Shown: one piece after another, positions 41,738 through 51,330 of the stretch | How positions within the stretch are numbered: position 1 is the first letter of the stretch | Layout of the letters: every line of letters starts with the position of its first letter | NCBI GenBank assembly: GCA_964445375.1 | Contig: CAYUKO010000001.1 | Coordinates: 1-64,000, forward strand | DNA: 64,000 nucleotides | Direction of reading: 5' to 3' | Source: COE1 sp964445375 | GTDB taxonomy: Bacteria; Bacillota; Clostridia; Lachnospirales; Lachnospiraceae | Notes under the pieces: model-generated | What the model saw: the letters and a program-made list of their open reading frames with translations, nothing else | Told to the model about the DNA's origin: nothing | The model's database searches: none | Made by a program: the position numbers and the translations under genes

Positions 41738-43207
41738 CTAGAAATTAACATATAAAAACTCACTTACTTCCGATAGTGACAAAATACTCCATACCATAAG
41801 CAGTACAATAACGAAAATTCTGCCATTGGTGAATCGCATCTCCTTCACCTTTTCCTGCGTGTTCTTCATAAAGAAGCATGCAAGAAGCAAAACAATGACA
41901 AATAGAATCAGAAGCATTCCCGGATAAGAAGTAATCACACCACTAAGTCCCAATCTATATAACAGCTTTATCTCTGTCATATCGTTAAATACTTCTGTGA
42001 TTGGTGCATAAATCGCTCCCCAATCTGCCACAAAGAACCTGCTCCATAAGTTTCTTGCCTGCTCCACGGAATCTGCCCTGAATAAGCTCCACGCAAAAGA
42101 AGCAAATACAAACGTTCCTGCAACACGAATCCCCTTTGGAATCCTGGCTAATACTGTCTTAACCGGTTTCCAGCGTTCTATGATATTCAATACTCCATGC
42201 ATAGCGCCCCATAAAAGAAAGCTCCAGTTTGCTCCATGCCAGAAGCCACTCACCAGAAATACAATCATGACATTGAGATATGTTCTGGCTGCGCCTTTTC
42301 TGTTTCCACCCAAAGGGATATAGACATATTTTGTAAAAAAGCGCGTTAATGTCATGTGCCATCTTGACCAGAAATCAATAATGGACTGCGCCTTATATGG
42401 TGAATTAAAATTAACAGGTAATTCGATGTTAAAGAAATATCCAACACCCGATGCCATATCGCAATAACCACTAAAATCAAAATAAATCTGTAGCGAATAG
42501 CAAATCATAACAAGTAATGTACTTGGTATATTTAACTCATGAATGCTGCCATAACCAATCGTAACAACCTTAGAAAGCGTATCTGCAAGCAGTACCTTCT
42601 TGGCAAGACCTAATGCAAATGCATAGATTCCCTTTGCTAAATTATCATAATTTAGTCTTTTATTCTCAATCTTGCGAAACTGTGGTATCAGCTCATGATG
42701 ATACGTAATCGGTCCCTGAATCAGCTTTGGAAAAAAGGTTACATATGCCGTATATTCCAAGAACCCGTATTTCTCGCAATCTCCTTTGTAATAGTCAATG
42801 ACATAAGACAATTGCTGGAATGTATAAAAGCTGATTCCTAACGGCAGAATCAATTCCAGCAGTGCAATATCCGTTTTGAATACCACATTCACATTTTCCA
42901 AAAAGAAATTGAAATACTTAAAATAAAGCAAAGCTCCTATATTCCATACCAAACCTGCCAGGAAAAGGCTTTTACGTCCAAGTTCTCCCTTAGCCCTTGA
43001 CATTGCCTCAATCAATATATAATTTATCAGAATGCTAATCAGCAGTATCAACAGATAACTTGGATTCATATACCCGCAGAACCACATGGACATACCTGTT
43101 AAAAACGCCAACGCAAGCTTATACTGTTTCAAATAATTCAGTCCATAGTACCCAAACAATACCAATGGCAAAAACAAAAAGATAAAGATATAAGAATTAA
43201 AAAGCAT
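41738..43207 (-). CDS. MBOAT O-acyltransferase (pair 2)
   Basis: A second MBOAT protein, 489 residues, with about ten helices. GISFYTFQQLSYVIDYYKGD, FFPKLIQGPITYHHEL, DFWSRWHMTLTRFFTKYVY with IPLGGN and FWHGANWSFLLWGAMHG hold the family's conserved Asn/His active-site positions. Compared with the MBOAT at 16245 the two share the core motifs but differ widely elsewhere, so they are old paralogues rather than a recent duplication. The AlgI/DltB group moves acetyl or other acyl groups across the membrane for the SGNH partner, which follows 50 bases downstream. Confidence 0.88.
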   Translation of the reverse strand: MLFNSYIFIFLFLPLVLFGYYGLNYLKQYKLALAFLTGMSMWFCGYMNPSYLLILLISILINYILIEAMSRAKGELGRKSLFLAGLVWNIGALLYFKYFNFFLENVNVVFKTDIALLELILPLGISFYTFQQLSYVIDYYKGDCEKYGFLEYTAYVTFFPKLIQGPITYHHELIPQFRKIENKRLNYDNLAKGIYAFALGLAKKVLLADTLSKVVTIGYGSIHELNIPSTLLVMICYSLQIYFDFSGYCDMASGVGYFFNIELPVNFNSPYKAQSIIDFWSRWHMTLTRFFTKYVYIPLGGNRKGAARTYLNVMIVFLVSGFWHGANWSFLLWGAMHGVLNIIERWKPVKTVLARIPKGIRVAGTFVFASFAWSLFRADSVEQARNLWSRFFVADWGAIYAPITEVFNDMTEIKLLYRLGLSGVITSYPGMLLILFVIVLLLACFFMKNTQEKVKEMRFTNGRIFVIVLLMVWSILSLSEVSEFLYVNF

Positions 43208-43222
43208 ATCTGCTCCTTTGCT

Positions 43223-44245
43223 CTAGCTTCTACTCCTCAAGGGAATGATTACCTTTTCATATCCCTTTGTTATGCAACTGTAAAGCTCCGGACTTGCCAA
43301 TGCAAGCTTCATTCTGGCACGGTCACCTGCTGCTATAAAATCATTGTTGTATATTCTTTGAATCTCCTGCCGGTTACTCTTTAATTCCTCTGCAATCCTT
43401 CTTGCATAGTCACCACGTACCTGCTTTGATTCCTTCTTCCAATCCATATAGTAGAATAACAGCCTTCGATAATAATGATATGCCGCAAAATCTCCCATCT
43501 TTTCTGAAACATGCTCTCTGATATAAGCAATATGTTCCCTCCAGAAAGGAAGCTCATCCTGAAACATTCGCTCGCCACGCTTTACATTCATAATGCTTCC
43601 ATCACGGTCCAGCACATAATCATACAGACAACTGTCGATGTAAACGCCTCTGTCAGCCTTACAAAAAGCCTTCGTCGTATACATGATATCTTCAGAGTTT
43701 CTACCTGTCGGGAACGGTACACCATCTACGATTTCTCTTGCAAAGAGCTTGCTCCATACCGAATTATAGATAATATAATCATCATGACCGCCAATATAGA
43801 TCTTAAGAAGCTCTTCCCTGTCAAAAGCAGTCACTTTGTCATTTCCGCCTTGTATCGTATGGTCCTTATATACCTGTGCATATCGACAGACTGCAACCTG
43901 CGCATCATGTTCCACACATGCCTGATACATCTTCTCATACATATCCGGTTCAATCCAGTCATCACTGTCTACATATCCGATATATGCTCCGCTTGCAATG
44001 GCAAGTCCTGCATTTCTGGCATCTGACAGTCCACCATTTTGTTTATGAACAACCTTGATTCTGCTGTCTTTTCTCGCATACTCATCGCACATCTGTGAAG
44101 ACTTGTCCGTAGAACCATCATCTACTAAAATAATTTCCAGATTCGTATAGGTCTGCTGCCATATGGAATTCATACAACGTTCCAAATACTGCTCCATGTT
44201 ATAAACAGGAACAATAATGGATATTACATCCTTCTGCTGTGTCAT
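43223..44245 (-). CDS. GT2 glycosyltransferase
   Basis: A typical GT2 enzyme of 340 residues. VISIIVPVYNMEQYLERCMNS, IILVDDGSTDKSSQMCDEYA, VVHKQNGGLSDARNAGL and YVDSDDWIEPDMYEKM form a full set of nucleotide, metal and acceptor motifs, nearly identical to the EpsJ/CpsI-type exopolysaccharide transferases. GRNSEDIMYTTKAF holds the catalytic ED. ATG 44245 overlaps the last base of the previous stop (TAATG), a sign of coupled translation. A TTG two codons earlier has slightly better spacing from AAGGA, so the exact start is uncertain by two residues. The last 100 residues are helical. Confidence 0.88.
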   Translation of the reverse strand: MTQQKDVISIIVPVYNMEQYLERCMNSIWQQTYTNLEIILVDDGSTDKSSQMCDEYARKDSRIKVVHKQNGGLSDARNAGLAIASGAYIGYVDSDDWIEPDMYEKMYQACVEHDAQVAVCRYAQVYKDHTIQGGNDKVTAFDREELLKIYIGGHDDYIIYNSVWSKLFAREIVDGVPFPTGRNSEDIMYTTKAFCKADRGVYIDSCLYDYVLDRDGSIMNVKRGERMFQDELPFWREHIAYIREHVSEKMGDFAAYHYYRRLLFYYMDWKKESKQVRGDYARRIAEELKSNRQEIQRIYNNDFIAAGDRARMKLALASPELYSCITKGYEKVIIPLRSRS

Positions 44246-45141
44246 TAACAAATATTTCCTTCTGCATCTATTAATATCCAGCCTGGCCAGTTTTCATGCA
44301 TCTGGTCTGCTGTTATCGTCTCATAGTTATCATGTTTCAGAGGGCGGATCATAAGCTTATCTGTATTCTGATTCAGTCTGGCGCCCCAGAAGCTAAAGGT
44401 CGAATTCGCACAAATATTATGCTTACACTGGCTCATCAGCTGCATATCAAAGAGGCTGTCCTCTCCCGTATTCCAATCTACAATACGGATATCCGCTCCC
44501 TGATAATGCGCTCTTACATATTCCACATCATCGGAAAAGATATAAAAGACTGGATTTTCCACCTGCTCTCTTATATACTGCATTGCTTTCTCATAATACG
44601 TATCCGTACAGATTCCCATATAACGTTTTCCATCTGCCACGGACAGATAATCCGTTCTGCGGATATGAACACTGACTGCCTGTTCCTGTTTCATCTGCTC
44701 CATACAGGCATAATTCTTAGGATTTGTACTTTGTGGAAATACCAGCTTTCTTTGAAGATTCTCTATTCTGTCCACATAATACCTCTCGCAGTCCCAGAAC
44801 CCATACAGATAAACGTTATCTTGGCAAAAAAGTTCAGGCATATACTTTCCGTCATCCTTTAAGGTCTTATCCTGTCTGCCCAAAAGCTTTCTCCTGAGTC
44901 TGTCTGAAAAAGCCATGCTGTTATCCAGCAGTTTCGTTCTTTCTTCTTTCGTACAGACTTCGTATTCCAGATTTTCAAAACGGGTAAGCTCTAGGCTTCG
45001 CCATTCTTTCTCTTCTCCTGCTTCTTCTGTATATGCATGGAAATCCAGCTTTACTGCTTTCCCCATGCTCTTTAATTTCTCATACATCGCATACTGGTAC
45101 AGTTGGTTTCCAAGTCCTCCCATAACATGTATGATTATCAT
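44245..45141 (-). CDS. GT11 alpha-1,2-fucosyltransferase
   Basis: A canonical GT11 enzyme of 298 residues. IHVMGGLGNQLYQYAMYEKL opens it, VSVHIRRTDYLSVADG near residue 160 is the GDP-fucose-binding HxRRxDY motif, FYIFSDDVEYV follows, and ICANSTFSFWGARLN near 245 is the S-x-F-S-W/F-W-x-A motif. GT11 transferases make Fuc-alpha-1,2-Gal caps and mimic blood-group H structures in several gut bacteria. It follows a GT-C membrane gene by 28 bases and translates into a GT2 gene. Of the three GT11-like genes this is the most typical. GDP-fucose must be made elsewhere. Confidence 0.9.
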   Translation of the reverse strand: MIIIHVMGGLGNQLYQYAMYEKLKSMGKAVKLDFHAYTEEAGEEKEWRSLELTRFENLEYEVCTKEERTKLLDNSMAFSDRLRRKLLGRQDKTLKDDGKYMPELFCQDNVYLYGFWDCERYYVDRIENLQRKLVFPQSTNPKNYACMEQMKQEQAVSVHIRRTDYLSVADGKRYMGICTDTYYEKAMQYIREQVENPVFYIFSDDVEYVRAHYQGADIRIVDWNTGEDSLFDMQLMSQCKHNICANSTFSFWGARLNQNTDKLMIRPLKHDNYETITADQMHENWPGWILIDAEGNIC

Positions 45142-45169
45142 AAGCGATACCTCTCTATATCTATGAATA

Positions 45170-46768
45170 TTACTCCGCTGCTTTTATTCCACCCTCCGGT
45201 GCTGTCAGAAGTAACAGCTCAGCAGTGGTATCTACCTGCTCCTCAATGGTATAACCATAGCTTTCCAGTGCTTTTGCAATGGTATCCACCTGCCCCGAAA
45301 CCACATAAAGTTTCTCTGGCAATCCATCCGGATACACTTCCGTTTCCAGAAATTCCAACCATTCCTCTGCTGAATACTGTAAAGAATCCAGATTCTGACT
45401 ACAGTATACATTCTCCCATTTATCCTCACTAAATTCCTCATCATGGGTAAAATAATATACAAACGGATATCTCTGATGGAAGTTTACATAAGTTGGAATC
45501 TCATATCCTTCATCCTCATACCAGATAGACACTACGCTTCTAAGGTCCATCTTCATCCAGTGATCATTGATTCTCTTTACACCATAACAGCAGAACAATA
45601 ATGTTGCCATTATAATAACACAACGTAATGCTGGAACTGCCTTTTTCATCCACTCTTTTCCAGTTTGGGTTACTATCTGTAAAAACTCATAAATCACGGT
45701 AACAATGAGTATGAACCACATTGGAAGAATGAATAAATTATAACGGTTTCCGAACCAGCCATAAGCATAGATATTGAGTGTGGTTAAAACATAATAAACC
45801 AGATAAATACCAATGTTACAATTAATGAACATCTTCAGTTCTTTACGCTTCGTACAACGATACGTAATAATACCAACGATGAGCAACACAAATAGAATAA
45901 TCCAGATTGCCCAAGTCAGCTTATCCCAATCTCTGTCATAGTCAAGCATACACCAGCGAAGCACCCACATCATACTGTCAAAGAAATCCAGTATAATATT
46001 ATTTCCTGTTATCTCTAACGGCTTATCCACGCCCATGGTAGAAACAGGATTCTTCGACTGTGGAACCAAAAACAGTAAAATAAGTGGAACTCCTGCACCA
46101 ACTGCCGCAACAACATAGGAAATCAATGCGGTCTTAAGTGCCTTCCATTCTTTGCTCTTAACATAGTAATACAATAACTGTATTGCCATTGGAACCATAA
46201 CAAATGCCGCACCATAATGTGTATAGATATTAACAACACACAGCACCGTAAATCCCAGTACTCTCTTTATTGTTATCTTTTCCAGAATGTGAAGATACAG
46301 ATATACAGTCCAGATTATGAGCATAATCAACATACTGTATTCCGATGCTTCCTTAACATAATACTGGAGAATGTAGATGCTGGAAAAGGTAATTACTGAC
46401 AACGTAGCGGTAAAGCGGTTGCAGAGCTTCTTCATAACCAGATACAGTCCGATTACCGCGATAAATACCATTACTACGCTGGAAAAGCGATACCACCATC
46501 CATCCTCGCTGATTTGCAGCCATAAACACATTACCCAGTTATAAAGTGGCGGTTGCTGCTGAATATTAGCCATTCTCTCATACATGGTTTCATATTGTGT
46601 GATACCCTGAATCGCACCTTTTACTGGAATGGAACAATAAAATTCCATCGTCTCATCCTGCCAGATTGGTGCATCCATCAGCTTATACAATGCCAAAACC
46701 CAATAATACACAAAGGCAAGTCCTGCTGTAAGCCATTCGGGTAAACATATCTTATTCTTTAACTTCAT
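45170..46768 (-). CDS. GT39/ArnT-like GT-C membrane glycosyltransferase
   Basis: A 532-residue membrane protein with 10-12 helices. The first extracytoplasmic loop holds DAPIWQDETMEFYCSIPV, with the acidic D-E residues of GT-C enzymes, followed by QQQPPLYNWVMCLWLQI, a PPLY/F motif that is typical of dolichyl- or undecaprenyl-phosphate mannosyl/ArnT-type transferases. A soluble C-terminal domain of about 100 residues ends in a hydrophilic stretch. It would transfer a sugar from an Und-P carrier to the glycan or a surface component. It is the second gene of unit B, 15 bases after the amidotransferase. Confidence 0.75.
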   Translation of the reverse strand: MKLKNKICLPEWLTAGLAFVYYWVLALYKLMDAPIWQDETMEFYCSIPVKGAIQGITQYETMYERMANIQQQPPLYNWVMCLWLQISEDGWWYRFSSVVMVFIAVIGLYLVMKKLCNRFTATLSVITFSSIYILQYYVKEASEYSMLIMLIIWTVYLYLHILEKITIKRVLGFTVLCVVNIYTHYGAAFVMVPMAIQLLYYYVKSKEWKALKTALISYVVAAVGAGVPLILLFLVPQSKNPVSTMGVDKPLEITGNNIILDFFDSMMWVLRWCMLDYDRDWDKLTWAIWIILFVLLIVGIITYRCTKRKELKMFINCNIGIYLVYYVLTTLNIYAYGWFGNRYNLFILPMWFILIVTVIYEFLQIVTQTGKEWMKKAVPALRCVIIMATLLFCCYGVKRINDHWMKMDLRSVVSIWYEDEGYEIPTYVNFHQRYPFVYYFTHDEEFSEDKWENVYCSQNLDSLQYSAEEWLEFLETEVYPDGLPEKLYVVSGQVDTIAKALESYGYTIEEQVDTTAELLLLTAPEGGIKAAE

Positions 46769-46782
46769 TTCCTGCCAATCCT

Positions 46783-48666
46783 CTATTTATGATAAATGTC
46801 ACACATCCAGCTCTGGAACATTAAGATATACCAAATCTGAATTCGCCAGTTATCATTTTCCACATAATCCTTCCAGATTCTCCAAACGGCATCTGGATTC
46901 AGGATTCCCTGCTGCTCTAATGTTTTTCTATCAATGAGGCTTTCTGCCCATGCACGAAGCTCTGGCTCTTTGAGCCACTTCATGATTGGAATGGAAAAGC
47001 CTTTCTTTGGTCTGTCCATCATTTCCTTTGGTACATAACGATACAGAACATCCTTTAAGACAAGCTTGCCTTCCTCGCCCTGCTTCTTATATTCCATAGG
47101 AATCGTCCATGCAAATTCCACAACATCCTTATCAAGCATAGGAACTCTTGTTTCCAGTGACACTGCCATTGCCGTTCTGTCCACCTTAACAAGAATATCA
47201 TCCGGATGATATACCTCCATATCCATCAGCATAATACGGTTTCTGGTATCTTCAAGTTCCCCGTAAGGTCTATTATTATGCTTATAGGAATACACTTCTT
47301 TCTCCAATGCAATATCCAGGTTTGAAGCCTCCTGTGCATTAGAAAGTTCATACAGATGCTCAGGACTCTTAGCACCAAGCAAATATGCCTTCGTCTGTAG
47401 TACCTGATTATTCTTTCCAAACGGGCAGTGAATCAGCAAATCACTACATAGCTTTCTTACTCTATACGGAACACCCTGCATCTTTCCCCAGATTCTATCA
47501 ATAGACGGATAAGTCATATAACCACAGAATAGCTCATCACCACCATCTCCGCTTAAGGATACGGTTACATGCTCTCTTGTCATCTTACTTACCAGATAAG
47601 TCGGAATCTGTGAAGAATCTGCAAATGGCTCTGCAAACATCCACGAAAGCTTCGGAATGACTGCTTTTGCATCCTCTTCTGTAATGTAAAGCTCCGTATG
47701 TTCTGTTCCTAAATGCTTTGCAATCTCCTTAGCAAAAGTAGCTTCATTGTACTTAGGATCATCCATACCAATCGTGAAGCTTCTTACCTTCTGATTAGAC
47801 TGCGCCTGCATCAATGCCACAGTGGTACTGCTGTCAATTCCTGCCGATAAAAAGGCTCCAACTGGAACATCTGCTACCATCTGATCTTTAATGGATGCCT
47901 TTAACAATCTTTCCAGTTCATCTGCGGCTTCCTCTCTGCTTCCCTTAAACGGATGCGCCTGTCCATACTTTGCAGCCTCTCTGACTGACCAGTAGGTACT
48001 AATCTTAGGCTCCTTATATGGTGCATCTATTTCTATCATGCAGCCTGCATCCAACTTATAGATATCCTGATAAATAGAATACGGTGCCGGAATATAACCA
48101 TGAATAAAATAAATCTGAAGCACCTTGGTATCAATTTCGTTATGAAAATCCTCCAGGGCTGCAATACTTCCCAAATCTGAAGCAAATACGAAGCTTCCAT
48201 TGACAAAGCCATAATAAAGCGGCTTCTCACCAATTCTGTCACGAATTAAGGTAAGCTTTCCTGTCTCTTTATCTAATAATGCAATGGCAAACATCCCCTT
48301 GCACATTGCAATGGTCTCTCTTACGCCATAAGCTTCAAAGGCTTCCAGTAATACTTCTGTGTCAGAACTTCCACGAAATGCTGTTACCTTCTTCTCTGCA
48401 AGAAGCTTGTCCCTGATCGTCTTATAATTATAGATTTCTCCATTAAACACACAGACATATCTTCCTGATGCGGAATGCATCGGCTGTGATCCATTCTCAG
48501 ACAAATCCACAATGGAAAGTCTTCTATGTCCAAATACAACGCTTGCATCCTCGTTTGCCCATATGCCTCCAGCATTTGGTCCACGATGATACATTCTCTC
48601 ATTCATCTTCTCTATATTTTCTTTCCAATTCTTAGGATGATTACAAAATCCTGCGATTCCACACAT
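46783..48666 (-). CDS. asnB: Asparagine-synthase-type glutamine amidotransferase (copy 1)
   Basis: A 627-residue class II amidotransferase. Cys2 of MCGIAGFCNH is the glutaminase nucleophile, YHRGPNAGGIW, GHRRLSIVDLS and VFNGEIYNYK bind glutamine. The synthetase half has VPVGAFLSAGIDSST near 260, a PP-loop with Ala where SGGxDS is usual, and SLSGDGGDELFCGY and RPKKGFSIP. Within polysaccharide loci such proteins (WbpS-like) turn uronic acids into uronamides, using ATP and glutamine, rather than making asparagine. That fits the UDP-GalNAcA genes in unit A and the UDP-GalA gene at 25861. It is the first gene after a predicted promoter, with AGGAG 9 bases from ATG. A second copy lies at 52418. Confidence 0.85.
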   Translation of the reverse strand: MCGIAGFCNHPKNWKENIEKMNERMYHRGPNAGGIWANEDASVVFGHRRLSIVDLSENGSQPMHSASGRYVCVFNGEIYNYKTIRDKLLAEKKVTAFRGSSDTEVLLEAFEAYGVRETIAMCKGMFAIALLDKETGKLTLIRDRIGEKPLYYGFVNGSFVFASDLGSIAALEDFHNEIDTKVLQIYFIHGYIPAPYSIYQDIYKLDAGCMIEIDAPYKEPKISTYWSVREAAKYGQAHPFKGSREEAADELERLLKASIKDQMVADVPVGAFLSAGIDSSTTVALMQAQSNQKVRSFTIGMDDPKYNEATFAKEIAKHLGTEHTELYITEEDAKAVIPKLSWMFAEPFADSSQIPTYLVSKMTREHVTVSLSGDGGDELFCGYMTYPSIDRIWGKMQGVPYRVRKLCSDLLIHCPFGKNNQVLQTKAYLLGAKSPEHLYELSNAQEASNLDIALEKEVYSYKHNNRPYGELEDTRNRIMLMDMEVYHPDDILVKVDRTAMAVSLETRVPMLDKDVVEFAWTIPMEYKKQGEEGKLVLKDVLYRYVPKEMMDRPKKGFSIPIMKWLKEPELRAWAESLIDRKTLEQQGILNPDAVWRIWKDYVENDNWRIQIWYILMFQSWMCDIYHK

Positions 48667-48738
48667 GCCCTCTCACTCCTATCCTTGAATCCTTATATCT
48701 TATACATATTGATTCTGCATACACAATTCCATCATTAG

Positions 48739-48767
48739 ATAATAACATAATTGCCCCTTATTTTCAA
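48739..48767 (-). promoter_or_regulatory. Sigma-A-type promoter for unit B
   Basis: On the minus strand TTGAAA (48762-48767), a 17-base spacer and TATTAT (48739-48744) form a good promoter. The start site would be near 48732, giving a leader of about 65 bases before the ATG at 48666. It lies directly downstream of the terminator of the preceding GT4 gene, so it should start unit B independently. Sequence prediction only. Confidence 0.7.
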
Positions 48768-48810
48768 TGTTTCCCTCTTTTATCCAGTCTATCCCCATAA
48801 TCACCCAAAA

Positions 48811-48834
48811 GAAAAAGACCATCCATGTGGTCTT
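48811..48834 (-). terminator. Intrinsic terminator ending unit A
   Basis: A perfect 7-base stem (AAGACCA at 48828-48834 and TGGTCTT at 48815-48821 on the minus strand) with a 6-base loop, running into a TTTTT tract that overlaps the stem foot (48812-48816). The stop codon of the GT4 gene (48833-48835) overlaps the stem base. Confidence 0.75.
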
Positions 48835-49924
48835 ACTTCTTCGCAATATGTGATAAATACTTCTTCCATTCACTGTTTACTTTGTCAGGATTTAGTTCTT
48901 TTGTGATATTATAAGCATTTTCTCCTAACTTTTCTGCAAACTCTGCATCCGATAAAATTTTTCTAAACGCATCGGATAAGGCAAAGGCATCACCAACGGG
49001 AACTAACAATCCATTCACACCATCTTCAATCAAGGTCGCAGGACCACCACAAGGGCAATCCGTTGATACAACCGGAATCCCGAGTGCCATAGCTTCCATA
49101 ATGGAATTAGGCATTCCTTCCGTATTCGAAGTCAGTGTAAAGATTCTTGCCTTGCAGATTCGATCGGCAATATCTGTCACGCTGCCTGGCATGGAGATTC
49201 TATCGGCAAGCCCTTTCTCCTCGACTAAGGCTTCCAGCTTCTCTCTGCTTTCTCCTTCACCATAGATTATCAGCTTCGTATTTGGGTATTCCCCTGCGAT
49301 TTTTGCAAAAGCATGAATGAGCATGGCATGATTCTTATTCTCATCCAATCTTCCTGCTGCCACAATCACATCTTCCTTTTCCCCAGTATATCGTTTCTTC
49401 AAAAACAGCGGATTAATGGGATTTGGAAGAATGACTGCTTTCTTACGAACTACCTTCGGAAAGAACTCACATGCCTGCTTCGTCTGCAAAACAATACCAT
49501 CTGCAAAGAGAAATCCCCATTTTGCCAGAAACTGCATCAGCTTTCCTTCATATTCCATGGTCGGTTCACCACGAACGGATACGGCTACTCTTGCTGGCAA
49601 AAACATAGAAGTTGCAATTGCCATCAGATTGTTCTTTCCCAAAAAAGACAAAATCACATCAGGCTTGTACGCCTGCCAGATACTTCGAAGCTTCTGAAAT
49701 CTTACCATAAAGTTACGGATACGTCCTCCCTGCAACTCATGTTCATCCGGTTCGGAATATACCCTTCGAATTTCTGGTGAGATTTCATATTCTATTTCAT
49801 TTTTATACTGTGTTACCAGAATTACCTCATATCGATTCTTATGAAGATATTCTGCCAGATTTGCCATAACACGTTCTGAGCCACCCTTTTGCAGAGAGCT
49901 GATAAATAGTGCTATTCTTTTCAT
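48833..49924 (-). CDS. GT4 glycosyltransferase, last gene of unit A
   Basis: A 363-residue GT-B enzyme. FISSLQKGGSERVMANLAEYL at the start and VILSFLGKNNLMAIA mark the N-terminal half. The second half has VAAGRLDENKNHAMLIHAF, IYGEGESREKLEALV, PGSVTDIADRI and TSNTEGMPNSIMEAMALG with the conserved E-G-x-P-N-x-x-x-E-A motif plus CPCGGPATLIEDGVNG. This is close to PglJ/GalNAc-type or CapM-type transferases. It resembles the GT4 at 51331 in several motifs (CPCGG, EGMPN), so these two are likely paralogues. Its ATG overlaps the previous stop by 4 bases. The gene ends in an intrinsic terminator. Confidence 0.88.
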   Translation of the reverse strand: MKRIALFISSLQKGGSERVMANLAEYLHKNRYEVILVTQYKNEIEYEISPEIRRVYSEPDEHELQGGRIRNFMVRFQKLRSIWQAYKPDVILSFLGKNNLMAIATSMFLPARVAVSVRGEPTMEYEGKLMQFLAKWGFLFADGIVLQTKQACEFFPKVVRKKAVILPNPINPLFLKKRYTGEKEDVIVAAGRLDENKNHAMLIHAFAKIAGEYPNTKLIIYGEGESREKLEALVEEKGLADRISMPGSVTDIADRICKARIFTLTSNTEGMPNSIMEAMALGIPVVSTDCPCGGPATLIEDGVNGLLVPVGDAFALSDAFRKILSDAEFAEKLGENAYNITKELNPDKVNSEWKKYLSHIAKK

Positions 49925-51309
49925 TCTGGATGTACCCCTTCTTCTTTCACTTTTCTAATACGTGCTATCTCTATTAACATCAGGAATCCAGCCTGATAAA
50001 ACAGCCCCGTATTATACAGCATATATCGCATCTGAGAATAAATGGTTACCGCTGTTAAAAATACATTTGCCACAATTGCCACCATGACAAGACATGCAAA
50101 TGGCAGGACAGATGTCTGTACCTTTGCATATGATTTCTGCTTAACCAGATAAATAAATACTCCAAAATACAAAATATATAATCCAAGTGCAGGAAGATTC
50201 AAAAGCGGATGAACCTTTAGCACCGTAGTAATAAATCCATGAAGCACATTACCATAAGATATCCGCGCCATATCCTGAATGCAGGCAGGAAGCAGAGCCT
50301 TCATCATAGTAGCTGTAATCTCATTGTACAGTTCTTCTCTTTGTGGCTGCACCATTCCTTTTTCGTCCAGATACTCATTTAAAGTAACATTAATGATATC
50401 GAATTTGATGCGGTCATAAGAGTTACTATAATGGCTTTCTATATTACGCCAGCCGCTTTGTGCATATTTCAGATTATACTGATTTTCATCTGCTCTTTTC
50501 ATTATTTCAAGAAAGAGCTGCTGATATTCTTCATTCTCGATTCGTGAAACCATCCCGGTATCTGCTACAAAGATTTCTGTTCCAAGAATGAACATAGAAT
50601 CTCCGGTATGGGAAGCAAAGACACCTCTCGTTACATAATTATATGAATAGTCGATGAGTTTCATTAATGAGAAACCAAGCAAAAGCAGAATAACTGCCTG
50701 TGCAAGTCCCTTTTTCCATTTCCTGTTCTTCCATTCTACATAGAAAATGACCAGGAAAAACAAACCAAAGGATATCATCATATGTTTTCTGATTGTCGTT
50801 AATATCACACACCATAACAATGCCTGTACAATGTCCTTTTTCTGTGCATCATACAGAATTCGAACCAAACAGACAAATAAGAAAACCCATAAAGAATACG
50901 TAATTCCTTCTGTTTCAATACTATTAAAATAGCTATATCTTCTCTGGGCAACAAATCGGTTTAATAAGGTCAGTCCATACTGAACAATTAAAATGCAAAG
51001 CATCTGTAAATCATGCAAAGCGAATCTTTTCTGCAATTCCTTACAGATTGCTACCGCCGCAATCGCCGCAATCAGGCACTGTACAATTACTGCTGCATCC
51101 AGATAGCAGCCTGCCGGGAATAACGCTCTGAAAAACGCCAGATACATACAATATCCCGGTTCTCTGTTTGCTTCCATAACAATATAGGAATTCGCATCGG
51201 GTGTCTGAATGACGCCATCCAACAAATACCACAGCACATAAAATCCAAAGCTGACAATCCCTATAAGCCAGTATTTCCATTCTATCTTTTTCATTTTCTG
51301 TTCGGTCAT
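49921..51309 (-). CDS. Multi-spanning membrane protein, paralogue of the gene at 59255
   Basis: A 462-residue protein with about ten helices and a soluble loop of roughly 120 residues in the middle. I cannot name the family. Its sequence aligns with the gene at 59255 along the whole length: REPGYCMYLAFFRAL against REPVYALLIQFLRFL, ETEGITYSLW against LSEGIAYSLY, IFVADTGMVSRIEN against LYVADREDGEAIED, and RYMLYNTGLFYQAG against RYMLYNLPLFYLAG. Both look like GT-C-type transferases or polymerases with an early REPxY loop and a large extracytoplasmic domain. A ribosome site GAGG lies 5 bases before the ATG. It precedes a GT4 gene by translational overlap and probably acts on the same glycan outside the membrane. 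Confidence 0.6.
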   Translation of the reverse strand: MTEQKMKKIEWKYWLIGIVSFGFYVLWYLLDGVIQTPDANSYIVMEANREPGYCMYLAFFRALFPAGCYLDAAVIVQCLIAAIAAVAICKELQKRFALHDLQMLCILIVQYGLTLLNRFVAQRRYSYFNSIETEGITYSLWVFLFVCLVRILYDAQKKDIVQALLWCVILTTIRKHMMISFGLFFLVIFYVEWKNRKWKKGLAQAVILLLLGFSLMKLIDYSYNYVTRGVFASHTGDSMFILGTEIFVADTGMVSRIENEEYQQLFLEIMKRADENQYNLKYAQSGWRNIESHYSNSYDRIKFDIINVTLNEYLDEKGMVQPQREELYNEITATMMKALLPACIQDMARISYGNVLHGFITTVLKVHPLLNLPALGLYILYFGVFIYLVKQKSYAKVQTSVLPFACLVMVAIVANVFLTAVTIYSQMRYMLYNTGLFYQAGFLMLIEIARIRKVKEEGVHPE

Positions 51310-51330
51310 TTCTTCCTCTTTCCTAATCCT

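Noticed and set aside
48833..48835. Attenuator for asnB
   Set aside because: The hairpin near 48811-48834 lies upstream of the predicted promoter at 48739-48767 and overlaps the stop of the preceding gene, so it ends unit A and is not in the asnB leader.
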